59,840 bases of DNA from positions 1 through 59,840 of the forward strand of contig JBCBSS010000025.1 of assembly GCA_039819065.1 (NCBI GenBank). The letters are read 5' to 3'. The stretch is from JBCBSS01 sp039819065 (GTDB taxonomy: Bacteria; Bacteroidota; Bacteroidia; Cytophagales; Cyclobacteriaceae). The position numbers were made by a program, and so were the translations under genes. Shown here piece by piece: positions 16,257-23,911 of this stretch. Within the stretch, counting starts at the first letter, position 1. Every line of letters starts with the position of its first letter. The notes under the pieces are model-generated. The model saw only the letters and a program-made list of their open reading frames with translations, made no database searches and was not told the origin of the DNA.

Positions 16257-17408
16257 TTATGGTTTGTCGTTAGAAGTGATCATAGAAGTTTTGTTAGCCG
16301 ATACTTTCATACCTGGCCTCAGAAATTGCAAGCGGTTCGTAATGATCTGGTCTTCTTCCGTGATGCCATCCAGTACGGCACGCATGGTAGTTTCTGAAAA
16401 GAACCTTCCCAGGGAAAGTACTCGAACTTCTACTGTGCTGCTATCCGAAAGTACATAAACAAACCTCCTGGTCTGGTCAGCTTGTATTATCTTTTCCGGG
16501 ATTAAAATTGCCTTGTGCTCTGCGCTACCAAGTAATCGAGCACGGCCAAACATGCCTGCTTCGATCACATAGTTAGGGTTAGGTACCAAAGCTCTTCCTT
16601 GTATGGTTCCTGTACTAAAGTCGAGTTGGTTATCAACGAAATCCATTGACCCTTTATGATTGAAATCCGTTTCATCCTGCAGCTTGATCAATACTGGATT
16701 TGGTGTATCTCGAGAGCTGGAACGCTCGTTGGTGCGATCCAGTCTTATGTACCTGAGCAGGTCGGCCTCACTTCCTTCAAAATAGAAATGGATAGGGTCA
16801 AGAGAAACAACCGTAGTTAAGAGTGTACCGTTTGCGTTGTCGCCTGTGATCAGGTTACCTACATTCACCAGCTTTCTACTTATCCTCCCTTTGATAGGAG
16901 ACTTTATAGTCGTAAATCCCAGGTTTAAGGAGGCTTGGTCGACTCTTGATTGAGCTGCTGCCTTACGCGCTGCTGCCGCTCTCATATTTTGCTCACGTAC
17001 TTCGTACTCCTCTGTGGATATGGCTCGGGAATCCTGAAGGCTTTTTACGCGATTAAAGTTGCTTTGGGCTTGCAGGAATTCGGCATTCGAAGCATTCAAA
17101 TCAGCTTTAGCTTGCTCTAACGCTATCTTGAATGGACGCTGATCAATGATAAAAAGTGTCTGACCCTTTTCTACTATTTGCCCATCTTTGAATCTCACCT
17201 GTTCTAGGTAGCCACCAACCCTGGAACGAATTTCAACCGTTTTTTCTGCCTGGAACCTTCCAGTGTACTCATCCCACTCGACGATGTTATCGACTTGAGG
17301 ATTGGAAACGTTTACCTCTAAGGGTGGCGGGGCATTATTTGTTTCATCCTTAGAACAGCCTATTAGGAATATCGCGAGCAGGCTTAAACATTGAATGCGT
17401 CTTCTCAT
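16257..17408 (-). CDS. RND efflux periplasmic adaptor lipoprotein (MexA/AcrA-like)
   Basis: The protein has 383 residues with a lipobox ending LIGC (Cys about 18), then the membrane-fusion domains in order: barrel-sandwich start VEIRSRVGGYLEQVRFKDGQ, a helical hairpin (about 95-165, heptad-rich), the second lipoyl half PIKGRISRKLVNVG, a beta-barrel domain and a membrane-proximal domain. First gene of the operon with pump and channel. Two AAAAAGTGT half-sites 21 bp apart lie 84-113 bp upstream of its start (minus-strand reading), suggesting AraC-type activation. Confidence 0.93.
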   Translation of the reverse strand: MRRRIQCLSLLAIFLIGCSKDETNNAPPPLEVNVSNPQVDNIVEWDEYTGRFQAEKTVEIRSRVGGYLEQVRFKDGQIVEKGQTLFIIDQRPFKIALEQAKADLNASNAEFLQAQSNFNRVKSLQDSRAISTEEYEVREQNMRAAAARKAAAQSRVDQASLNLGFTTIKSPIKGRISRKLVNVGNLITGDNANGTLLTTVVSLDPIHFYFEGSEADLLRYIRLDRTNERSSSRDTPNPVLIKLQDETDFNHKGSMDFVDNQLDFSTGTIQGRALVPNPNYVIEAGMFGRARLLGSAEHKAILIPEKIIQADQTRRFVYVLSDSSTVEVRVLSLGRFFSETTMRAVLDGITEEDQIITNRLQFLRPGMKVSANKTSMITSNDKP

Positions 17409-17491
17409 AAGATTTGGATTTAGTTAGTCCGGCTATCTATTTGTTAGCTAACTCGTGGTCTAAATTCCTAACTTGAGACTTCTTTCTTTTT

Positions 17492-17521
17492 ACACTTTTT
17501 AGGGTTATGATGACACTTTTT
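17492..17521 (-). promoter_or_regulatory. 21-bp-spaced direct repeat upstream of the RND operon
   Basis: ACACTTTTT at 17492-17500 and 17513-17521 (AAAAAGTGT twice on the coding strand), exactly 21 bp apart. The upstream half plus its flank, AAAAAGTGTCATCAT, recurs upstream of the SDR gene at 39273. A similar pair, AAAAACT/AAAAAGT with the same ACCCT before the second half-site, lies upstream of the SnoaL gene at 22252. Confidence 0.55.
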
Positions 17522-17697
17522 GATAAATGAATTTCTCGTGACAACAGGCCTCTTACTTATGTTGTACAAATGGAAGCGATAATGATTGGTGCCAAGAAAT
17601 ATCTGGCTTTAAGGCCTAGTATGAACATGCTGGTAGGGGAGGCGGTGCATGTCAGCTTAGGCAATCACAGGTCAATTGGCGCTAACAAATTTCCACC

Positions 17698-18180
17698 TCA
17701 AATTACACCTTCCGGCAGTGGGTAATTCATCTCTTTCATTTTAATCATGTTTTGCTCTGATACCATTAGGATGAAAGAAGTCGAAGCTGCTTTTAATGCA
17801 ATGAAGTCTTCACTACCAAGTTGGTTGTATTGGAACCAGCTACCTAGGTCGGTGATTCTTTGAGATTCTCTCTTCCCATCTATGACCATAGCGCCGTATA
17901 GTAATATCCAGTATACGCTTTTCATTTCGTTGTCTGTAGGAATCGTTTCACCTGTGCTGAAACCATATTCATCGGTATGCTCGTCTACCCAATGCAACTG
18001 TTCTTTGGTAAAACCTTTAAAGAACGGCACTTGGGCCAGTTTTTTTAAATTCTTTGCTGTAGGGTTCATGTTTAATTGTGTTTTGATCAACACTGCTTCT
18101 TTTGAGACAGGTGTTACCTGATTCATACCGAGGCGGAAGAACGAAAGAAGCAGTGTGATGAAGTTTGAAGTTTTTTTCAC
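17698..18180 (-). CDS. Cyclic-nucleotide-binding-like domain protein without DNA-binding domain
   Basis: The protein has 160 residues as given; a later ATG (18072) giving about 124 residues is a fair alternative start, as the first 36 residues lack a domain. The stretch VPFFKGFTKEQLHWVDEHTD followed by GFSTGETI and VYWILLYGAMVI matches the opening of Crp-type beta-rolls, and the last third has the usual ALKAASTSFILMVS strand. No helix-turn-helix follows, so it is not a complete Crp regulator. It starts 6 bp after the stop of the SDR gene (minus strand) and is probably translated from the same message. Function unknown. Confidence 0.6.
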   Translation of the reverse strand: MKKTSNFITLLLSFFRLGMNQVTPVSKEAVLIKTQLNMNPTAKNLKKLAQVPFFKGFTKEQLHWVDEHTDEYGFSTGETIPTDNEMKSVYWILLYGAMVIDGKRESQRITDLGSWFQYNQLGSEDFIALKAASTSFILMVSEQNMIKMKEMNYPLPEGVI

Positions 18181-18186
18181 GATTTT

Positions 18187-18936
18187 TCAGATGGTCGCCC
18201 CACCATTCACTGTGAGGTGTTGACCTGTTATGAAAGAAGCATGTTCACTGGCTAGAAATGCCGTAGCGTCTGCTGCATCTCCGGGAAGTCCCATTCTATT
18301 TAAGGGAGTCGCTTCAATGATTTCCTTTTTATAAGGGCTGTCAGCTGGCATTTCGGCAAATATCCCTGCTTCATCTGTAGCGCCAGGAATGACCGTATTC
18401 ACCGTAACTCCCTTAACTCCCAGTTCTTTAGAAAGTACCTCTACAAAAAACTTTGGAGCCATTTTACTGCCTCCATATACCCCAAACCCTGCATGTGGGT
18501 AGACAGTGGTGCTGGAAGAAATGAGTATAATTCTACCATGGTCATTGATGTGCCTGGCTGACTCTTGCAGCGTGAAAAATGTGCCTTTTGTATTTAGATT
18601 GAAAACACGATCGTATTGCTCTTCCGTGTAGTCGGTCATGGGGATATCGATCAATTCTATACCAGCATTGGCTACCACAATATCTATCCCGCCAAATGCT
18701 GATTTAGCCTGTGCAAATAGCTCTCGAATCTCTGATACCTGGCCACTGTTGGCTTGAATAGCTAATGCCTTCCTGCCAGTGGCTTCTACTTCTTTCACTG
18801 TCTGGTTTGCAGCCGTACTGTCTTTACCATAGCTCATGATGATATTGGCGCCGCTTTGGGCTAAACGAAGGGCAATGGCTTTGCCGATGCCCTTCGTGCC
18901 GCCAGTGATCAATGCATTTTTGTTCGTTAAGTCCAT
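18187..18936 (-). CDS. SDR family oxidoreductase (FabG-like)
   Basis: The protein has 249 residues, the typical classical SDR length. It shows TGGTKGIG (cofactor), the Asn of VANAGIE, Ser of LISSSTT, YGGSK (catalytic Tyr and Lys), PGATDEAG and the family-typical end FITGQHLTVNGG. It is close in style to 3-oxoacyl-ACP reductases but such proteins often act on other ketones or alcohols. The NNAG motif reads ANAG here, which is a mild deviation. It belongs to a minus-strand group with the SDR at 19010 (73 bp upstream) and the cNMP-like gene (6 bp downstream). Confidence 0.9.
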   Translation of the reverse strand: MDLTNKNALITGGTKGIGKAIALRLAQSGANIIMSYGKDSTAANQTVKEVEATGRKALAIQANSGQVSEIRELFAQAKSAFGGIDIVVANAGIELIDIPMTDYTEEQYDRVFNLNTKGTFFTLQESARHINDHGRIILISSSTTVYPHAGFGVYGGSKMAPKFFVEVLSKELGVKGVTVNTVIPGATDEAGIFAEMPADSPYKKEIIEATPLNRMGLPGDAADATAFLASEHASFITGQHLTVNGGATI

Positions 18937-19009
18937 GATTTTTAGGATTTTGACAGATAATCAGCCATTTGACTGGAAGGTTAAGGCTGATATCTGTGAT
19001 AGCATGAGT

Positions 19010-19855
19010 TTAAGCAGTCGTTTCTTCTATTTTGGTAGATTCAGCCAAGCTTCTCCAATTTTCAATGTCATTGCTGATCTTCGTAATTTGCTTATCTGCA
19101 TTTTCCAAGGCATAGTCTCCCACGAAGAATCTGGACGGTGCATTTTCACTAAAAGCAGCTTCCATTATGGCTTCTGCGGTTTTGTAAGGGCTCCAAGGCT
19201 GTTTGCCATCGATACTGGCGAGGAAGCCTTTGAACTTGCCTACTGTGTCGTTGTAAGCTTCCAATTGTTTATGCGGTGATTTCAAGGAGGAACCGGCCCA
19301 ATTGGTTCTCATAGGACCCGGCAACACAGCCATAACTTTGATACCAAAAGGTGCTACTTCGGCGGCTAAAGAATCACTGAAGCCTTCAAGTGCTATTTTG
19401 CTCGCGCCATAGTAGGTCATGCCAGGAACCGGCACGAAACCGCCTATTGCTGAAATCTGAATGATGTTGCCACTACCTCGCTCTCGCATATGGGGTAGCA
19501 CTGTGGAGGTTAGCAGGGCGGCTCCCCAGAAGTTGGTCTCGAATTGCTGACGTGCCTCCTCTTCCGAGAACTCTTCCGCGGCACCTATCAACCCAAAACC
19601 AGCATTGTTGATCAACACATCGATTTGACCATAATTGTCAATGACAGATCTGATGACATTTTCTCGCTCGGTTGCGTTTGTCACATCTAGTTTGATAGGA
19701 AATGTTTTACCTGGAACCAGGTTTTCAAAATCGGCAAATTGATCTTCTTTTCTCAATGTACCGATCACGGTATGACCTTGCTTAGCGGCTACTTCTGCCA
19801 GGTTTCTTCCAAGACCTCCTGACACTCCGGTAATTAAAACTACTTTGTTACTCAT
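19010..19855 (-). CDS. SDR family oxidoreductase
   Basis: The protein has 281 residues: TGVSGGLG at the cofactor site, NNAGFGLIGA near 90, Ser in QISAIGG, YGASK as active-site Tyr and Lys, then PGPMRTNWAG. The long C-terminal tail and the GLIGAAEE stretch place it in the same subgroup as the SDR at 38419-39273, with which it shares many blocks (LINNAGFGLIGA versus VVNNAGYGLIGA; LEGFSDSLA versus LEGFSEAIA). They are paralogues. Substrate unknown. A possible half-site AAAAGTGGTC lies upstream in the 364-bp gap. Confidence 0.9.
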   Translation of the reverse strand: MSNKVVLITGVSGGLGRNLAEVAAKQGHTVIGTLRKEDQFADFENLVPGKTFPIKLDVTNATERENVIRSVIDNYGQIDVLINNAGFGLIGAAEEFSEEEARQQFETNFWGAALLTSTVLPHMRERGSGNIIQISAIGGFVPVPGMTYYGASKIALEGFSDSLAAEVAPFGIKVMAVLPGPMRTNWAGSSLKSPHKQLEAYNDTVGKFKGFLASIDGKQPWSPYKTAEAIMEAAFSENAPSRFFVGDYALENADKQITKISNDIENWRSLAESTKIEETTA

Positions 19856-20219
19856 AATTGAAAACTGTTTTAATGATTAATTCATTTTTTGATTTTGTTT
19901 ATTCAAAGAAACGCAGTTCATTACCCTGATTTGCGACCACTTTTAAAGAGAAAGTGTGCAATTTCTAAGCATGGGGTTTTACTTCTATGACCTGAATGGA
20001 CTTGTGCTGAAAAACATAGCTGTTTGGTGGTTCTCATTCAAGTAATGATTAGCCGATCTATGGTCAACCATGGATTACATCTCTCCACTGCTCAGGTGTA
20101 CCAGGGCTGATGTTTCGGCCGTATTATTGATAGAGTCGGACTTCCTAATATGCCAAGACAACTTGCTGAAGGACTGATTATAATGGACAGAGTAATTTGC
20201 AGAGTTTTTTCTAACCTTA
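19856..20219. other. Non-coding gap, 364 bp
   Basis: No gene, remnant or convincing hairpin found. It contains GACCACTTTT near 19937 (AAAAGTGGTC on the coding strand of the SDR), which resembles the half-sites upstream of the RND operon, but its partner 21 bp away is not convincing. Confidence 0.4.
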
Positions 20220-21080
20220 TTAGCCTTTGAAAAAGTCTATTAGCAGTTTGTTGAATTGATCTGGTGCATTTCGTGCTATAAAATGTCCCGCGCCATCAAT
20301 TCTTTCAAATCGAGGTTTTGTATCCATGAATTGATTACCAAGCGCTAGTTGCTCAGGTCCGATATAGATATCGTTCATAGAGTAAACGATCATGACCGGG
20401 TTGCCGACGTTAGGTAAGGGGTCGAAATCCCTGGGTCGATCCGGGTTCATGTTTGCCCGGTACCAATTCAACACGCCTCCTTCTAAAGCGTTGGGTCTGT
20501 CCAGCTTTTCGATCCATAAATCCACATCAGGGTGATGTTCCATCCATCCTCTGAAAAGCGCCCAATCATTAGCTTTAATAGCTTGTTTGGCCAGCTCAAA
20601 CTGGTAGAATAGCATGTACCATGAACGTCTACTCTGCTCGATGCCTGATGATAAAAAACCATTGAGGTGATTGACGTTTTCACTAATTAGCCTCTTGGCT
20701 CGGTCCGGGTTTAATGCGATAAGCATCCATGCAGGAATTGATCCTCGATCGCCACCAACTACATCAAAGTTTTCAATATCTAGAGCATCCATGATCCCAA
20801 GGATATGCTCATGCTCTTTATGCCAAGTATAAAGATCCAGGTCTAATGGTTTGTCCGATTCCCCGCAGCCTAACAAGTCCGGTATCACTACCCGGAAACC
20901 GGCTTCACGAAGAGCGGAAACATTATACCGAAACTCTTCAGATGAGGCGGGCTGTCCGTGAAGTAACAGAATGACGGGTTCCTCCTTCGATCCTTCTTCA
21001 TATACGTTAAAGGTGAGGTTGTTTACTTTAACTTTCTTGTAGTATTGTGCTTCTAAAGAGGTAATTGCCGTTGTTTTCAT
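20220..21080 (-). CDS. Alpha/beta hydrolase, epoxide hydrolase / haloalkane dehalogenase-like
   Basis: The protein has 286 residues. The oxyanion motif is LLHGQPAS (about residue 40). The nucleophile elbow is VGGDRGSIPAW, with Asp at the nucleophile position, as in epoxide hydrolases and dehalogenases rather than Ser esterases. A helical cap follows (about 130-215, Tyr- and Trp-rich). Near the end are YSMNDIYIGPEQ (acid) and DGAGHFIARNAPDQF (His). No signal peptide, so cytoplasmic. It is the third gene of an operon with a SnoaL-like and a DJ-1-like protein (gap of 23 bp to the latter). Confidence 0.87.
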   Translation of the reverse strand: MKTTAITSLEAQYYKKVKVNNLTFNVYEEGSKEEPVILLLHGQPASSEEFRYNVSALREAGFRVVIPDLLGCGESDKPLDLDLYTWHKEHEHILGIMDALDIENFDVVGGDRGSIPAWMLIALNPDRAKRLISENVNHLNGFLSSGIEQSRRSWYMLFYQFELAKQAIKANDWALFRGWMEHHPDVDLWIEKLDRPNALEGGVLNWYRANMNPDRPRDFDPLPNVGNPVMIVYSMNDIYIGPEQLALGNQFMDTKPRFERIDGAGHFIARNAPDQFNKLLIDFFKG

Positions 21081-21103
21081 TTTAGTCTTTTTAGAGGTTA
21101 AAG

Positions 21104-21814
21104 TTATTTTTCCAGTAGTTCTACTATTTTCTTGGCCGTCACTTCTCCAGACATGTTTTGTTGACCTGTTACAAGGTTTCCATCCGAGATAGCAAAGGGC
21201 TCCCAGTTTCCCTTTTTATAGAATTCAGCACCTAGCTTATTAAGCTCATCTTCAATTCTCCAGGGCATGACCTTTTGACCTGCGAACTGGTCGGATTCAT
21301 CCTCTTCTCCGTTCGTAAAGCCAGTGACTTTTTTTCCTTTTACTAGTGGTATTCCATCCGAAAGAACGGCATACCGAAGGATAGCAACCCCGTGACACAA
21401 TGCACATGTTACCTTTCCGGTTTTATAAAACGCTGTAAAGAAAGAAATCAAGTCTTCGTCCCCCTCGAATGTGAATAGTGGACCCATTCCACCTGCTACA
21501 ACTACCGCATCATAGTCATCGATTGATTGGTCTCTAACAGAAGGTGTATTCTCAAGCAATTTTGTAAACTCTGGGTCTTCCAGGTATTGTTTGCTTATCA
21601 TATCCCATTCGGACCTTTTACTTTCATCATTTGGATCACTCATGGCATCTACTTCTATTTTTCCTCCTTTAGGGCTAGCTAAGGTGGATACGTACCCTGC
21701 TTCTTTGAATATCTTCATGGGGTGTGTTACCTCAGATAGCCAAAAACCCACTGGCCATCCTGTGGTGGTAGATTTCGCAGGGTTTGAGGCTATGATTAAA
21801 ATGTGCCTTTTCAT
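21104..21814 (-). CDS. DJ-1/PfpI superfamily protein (Hsp31/glyoxalase III-like)
   Basis: The protein has 236 residues. The nucleophile elbow CALCHGVAILRYA carries the conserved Cys followed by His. The acidic residue expected in the first loop is seen in the SEVTHP area, and the opening ILIIASNPAKSTTTGWPVGF is typical of Hsp31-like members, as is TGFTNGEED later. Family members are glutathione-independent glyoxalases or protein-repair chaperones. It lies between a SnoaL-like gene (21 bp upstream) and the epoxide-hydrolase-like gene, consistent with reactive carbonyl or epoxide defence. Confidence 0.88.
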   Translation of the reverse strand: MKRHILIIASNPAKSTTTGWPVGFWLSEVTHPMKIFKEAGYVSTLASPKGGKIEVDAMSDPNDESKRSEWDMISKQYLEDPEFTKLLENTPSVRDQSIDDYDAVVVAGGMGPLFTFEGDEDLISFFTAFYKTGKVTCALCHGVAILRYAVLSDGIPLVKGKKVTGFTNGEEDESDQFAGQKVMPWRIEDELNKLGAEFYKKGNWEPFAISDGNLVTGQQNMSGEVTAKKIVELLEK

Positions 21815-21835
21815 TTTCTATCCTTATTGTTTGAA

Positions 21836-22252
21836 TTACTTGATTCTGCCGGCAGCAACGGCATGTGTGTTTTCATAGAATTGCCCACCCGCTATCTTAC
21901 CCTGCTTCATTTCAAATCGACCTATGAAATCGCTATCCGCTATTTTGCCTGTTTCTTTGTGCTTAAACCTGAAATGTCCCACGGCAAACACCTGATCGTT
22001 CACCTCGTGGTATTGGTGTACCTCAAAAACCTCCGCGTCATACTCACCAAATAGTAATGACACCAAGGTTTTGTACCCTTCCAATCCTTTGTGGTTGTAG
22101 CCTGCCCATGGAATGGCTTTGGTTAGTTCTTCATTCGCTCTGGAGCCAACGATCCAGGAAAAGTTTTTATCAGCATGTGAAGCAAATGCTTCATCAATCT
22201 TACCCTGGTATTGGAGGTCAAGAAACCCCTGTACTGTCTCTATATTGCTCAT
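21836..22252 (-). CDS. SnoaL-like / NTF2-like protein
   Basis: The protein has 138 residues, one cone-shaped domain: FLDLQYQGKIDEAFASHADKNF (helices), a middle part with YNHKGLEGYKTLVSLL, and closing strands QVFAVGHFRFKHKETGK and DFIGRFEMKQGKI. No signal peptide. Ketosteroid-isomerase-like proteins of this size catalyse isomerisation or hydrolysis or protect against small toxic molecules. First gene of the operon with the DJ-1-like and epoxide-hydrolase-like genes; a 21-bp-spaced direct repeat is 59-86 bp upstream. Confidence 0.82.
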   Translation of the reverse strand: MSNIETVQGFLDLQYQGKIDEAFASHADKNFSWIVGSRANEELTKAIPWAGYNHKGLEGYKTLVSLLFGEYDAEVFEVHQYHEVNDQVFAVGHFRFKHKETGKIADSDFIGRFEMKQGKIAGGQFYENTHAVAAGRIK

Positions 22253-22310
22253 TGATCGTGTGCTTTGATTTATAATTAAAGCTCGATCAGATGTGAGATT
22301 TAGACTTGAT

Positions 22311-22338
22311 ACTTTTTAGGGTATTGGTTGCAGTTTTT
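22311..22338 (-). promoter_or_regulatory. 21-bp-spaced direct repeat upstream of the SnoaL/DJ-1/hydrolase operon
   Basis: ACTTTTT at 22311-22317 and AGTTTTT at 22332-22338 (AAAAAGT and AAAAACT on the coding strand), 21 bp apart. The second half-site is preceded by ACCCT exactly as upstream of the RND operon. Confidence 0.5.
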
Positions 22339-22393
22339 GGTTTGCTAAGAGCGGGAGTGGGTGGCTGCTCGATTTTCCGTTATCTACCTTTCA

Positions 22394-23200
22394 CTAGCGC
22401 TTCTCTCTTCGATTAACGCCTTTGGTGGCTGTACGATGAAGCACCCTTAAGGTATTACTATTGGAAGGTTTGGCATAGTGCGCCAGGGCGTAGTTGTCTG
22501 CGATAAGTAGGTCACCTATCTGCCATTGATGTTCGTAATAAGTGTTTTCTTCCCAAAGAAGCTTGCTCAGCAGATCATCTATTTCCTTATTTTCCTTCTC
22601 GCTATAAGGTTCCCCGGAAGTTTTATCGACATATTTTCCTTTGAAGCCTTCACTTACATGAAGTACATCATGTCCTGTAATCGGGTGCTGCCAAATGACT
22701 GGGTGAGGTGCGTATTGCTTACCATAATCCGCGCAGGTTTGTTCGAGCCGTTTTTTCATTTCTGGAGGCATCCGGTCTAAGGCCTTTGACAGGCTGGTAA
22801 AGTAAGTGGCGGCGCCGTCTTGTGGAATGACTTCGATAGCGAATATGCTAAGGTGCATGGCTTTGTTGTAGATGGATCCGTCTGAATGCCACGCCTGACC
22901 GGCGTTCACAAAACCTTTTCCCTTTTGATTAGATACTTTAAAGATTTCCGGATACGCTTCGTATTGCCCTTCTGAATATCCATAGATCCATATATTGCCC
23001 AACTTTTTGGTGAGGTCAATATGACTTTCTGGTCTTATGGAGCTATCACTTTTTAGCAGTACAAGGTGGTACTCATTAACGGCTACGGTAAGATCATTGA
23101 TCACTTGGTCTGAAAGTGACTGATTGGGATTGACGTCCTGTATAAAAATTCCTAATGGACCATTTAGTGATTGAGCTTCTATTTGACCAATTTTTATCAC
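22394..23200 (-). CDS. TauD/TfdA family Fe(II)/2-oxoglutarate dioxygenase
   Basis: The protein has 268 residues with the double-stranded beta-helix iron motif: His-x-Asp in WHSDGSIYN (about residues 103-105) and the distal His in YALAHYAKPS. The Arg-x-x-x-Arg pair that holds 2-oxoglutarate is in TLRVLHRTA near the end. All ligands are present, so it should be active. Substrates of the family include sulfonates, aryloxyalkanoates and amino acids; none can be chosen here. It stands between the SnoaL operon and the Ohr gene with more than 110 bp on each side, so it is probably a separate unit. Confidence 0.9.
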   Translation of the reverse strand: MIKIGQIEAQSLNGPLGIFIQDVNPNQSLSDQVINDLTVAVNEYHLVLLKSDSSIRPESHIDLTKKLGNIWIYGYSEGQYEAYPEIFKVSNQKGKGFVNAGQAWHSDGSIYNKAMHLSIFAIEVIPQDGAATYFTSLSKALDRMPPEMKKRLEQTCADYGKQYAPHPVIWQHPITGHDVLHVSEGFKGKYVDKTSGEPYSEKENKEIDDLLSKLLWEENTYYEHQWQIGDLLIADNYALAHYAKPSNSNTLRVLHRTATKGVNRREKR

Positions 23201-23317
23201 TGCTAATTGAGGTTAGTCTTTATCTTAATTTACACTAAAGTTAACACATATGCCCTCTTTACTTTGGACGACTCATAAATGTACATACTGCCATTCCAAC
23301 TATTAAACCTTAAAGAG

Positions 23318-23725
23318 TCATACGGTAATGATCTCAACCTTAATGTTATTCTTGGTGGCTTTGGAATAAGGACAGTTTTCATGAGCTAGTGCTATTAGCT
23401 TTTGGGCTTGATCTGGTTTTAGGTCTGGCAAGCTTACTTCGAGCTTTGCACCAATTTCATAACCTCCGTCCGGTGTTGTTCCAAAATCAACGAGACCATT
23501 TACACTACTGTTGTCAAGCTTTAAACCTATTCTGTCTGCCATCACGTGAAGGGTGCTATCAAAGCATGCAGCATATCCTGCAGCGAATAGTTGTTCCGGA
23601 TTGGTAGCCCCACCACTGTTTTTCATATCTAACTGAAGGTTAAGTGCACCATTATCGCTTGTGACCTGGCCATTTCTACCTCCGGTTGTTTTAGCTTGAG
23701 CTGTATAAAGTATGTTTTTGATCAT
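23318..23725 (-). CDS. Organic hydroperoxide resistance protein (Ohr/OsmC family)
   Basis: The protein has 135 residues, the normal Ohr length. The two redox Cys are in AACFDST (about residue 58) and HENCPYSKA (about 121). The Ohr-type pattern NPEQLFAAGYAACF and the TGGRNG loop distinguish it from OsmC. It reduces fatty acid and other organic hydroperoxides through its Cys pair, usually recycled by lipoylated proteins. An inverted repeat directly upstream of the start may be the binding site of a MarR-type regulator, none of which is in the window. Confidence 0.92.
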   Translation of the reverse strand: MIKNILYTAQAKTTGGRNGQVTSDNGALNLQLDMKNSGGATNPEQLFAAGYAACFDSTLHVMADRIGLKLDNSSVNGLVDFGTTPDGGYEIGAKLEVSLPDLKPDQAQKLIALAHENCPYSKATKNNIKVEIITV

Positions 23726-23729
23726 TTCT

Positions 23730-23751
23730 AATGTTTACTTCTGTGAACATT
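23730..23751 (-). promoter_or_regulatory. Inverted repeat upstream of the Ohr gene
   Basis: AATGTTTAC, TTCT, GTGAACATT: nine-base arms with one T-G mismatch, beginning 5 bp before the start codon. The position suits repression. Confidence 0.45.
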
Positions 23752-23911
23752 AAATATGAATCGGCTAAGGGATTATTGATTGATAAAAATGTAGACTTTA
23801 CTTGCACTTTTTGAATAGTGGGAGAGTGGCCAGTAGCTTAGACATAGCCAGAGCAATGTTGATGAGGGTTCTTATACCAATAGGAAAAAGGCTAGCTGTT
23901 CTTTATTGATC

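Noticed and set aside
13186..16458. Many plus-strand open frames opposite the RND pump and adaptor genes
   Set aside because: They are antisense to strongly conserved coding sequence, have no family motifs and follow from codon bias of the real genes.
17545..17697. Open plus-strand frame upstream of the RND operon (LTYVVQMEAIMIGAKKYLAL...)
   Set aside because: No recognisable family and it runs into the end of the minus-strand cNMP-like gene; treated as chance.
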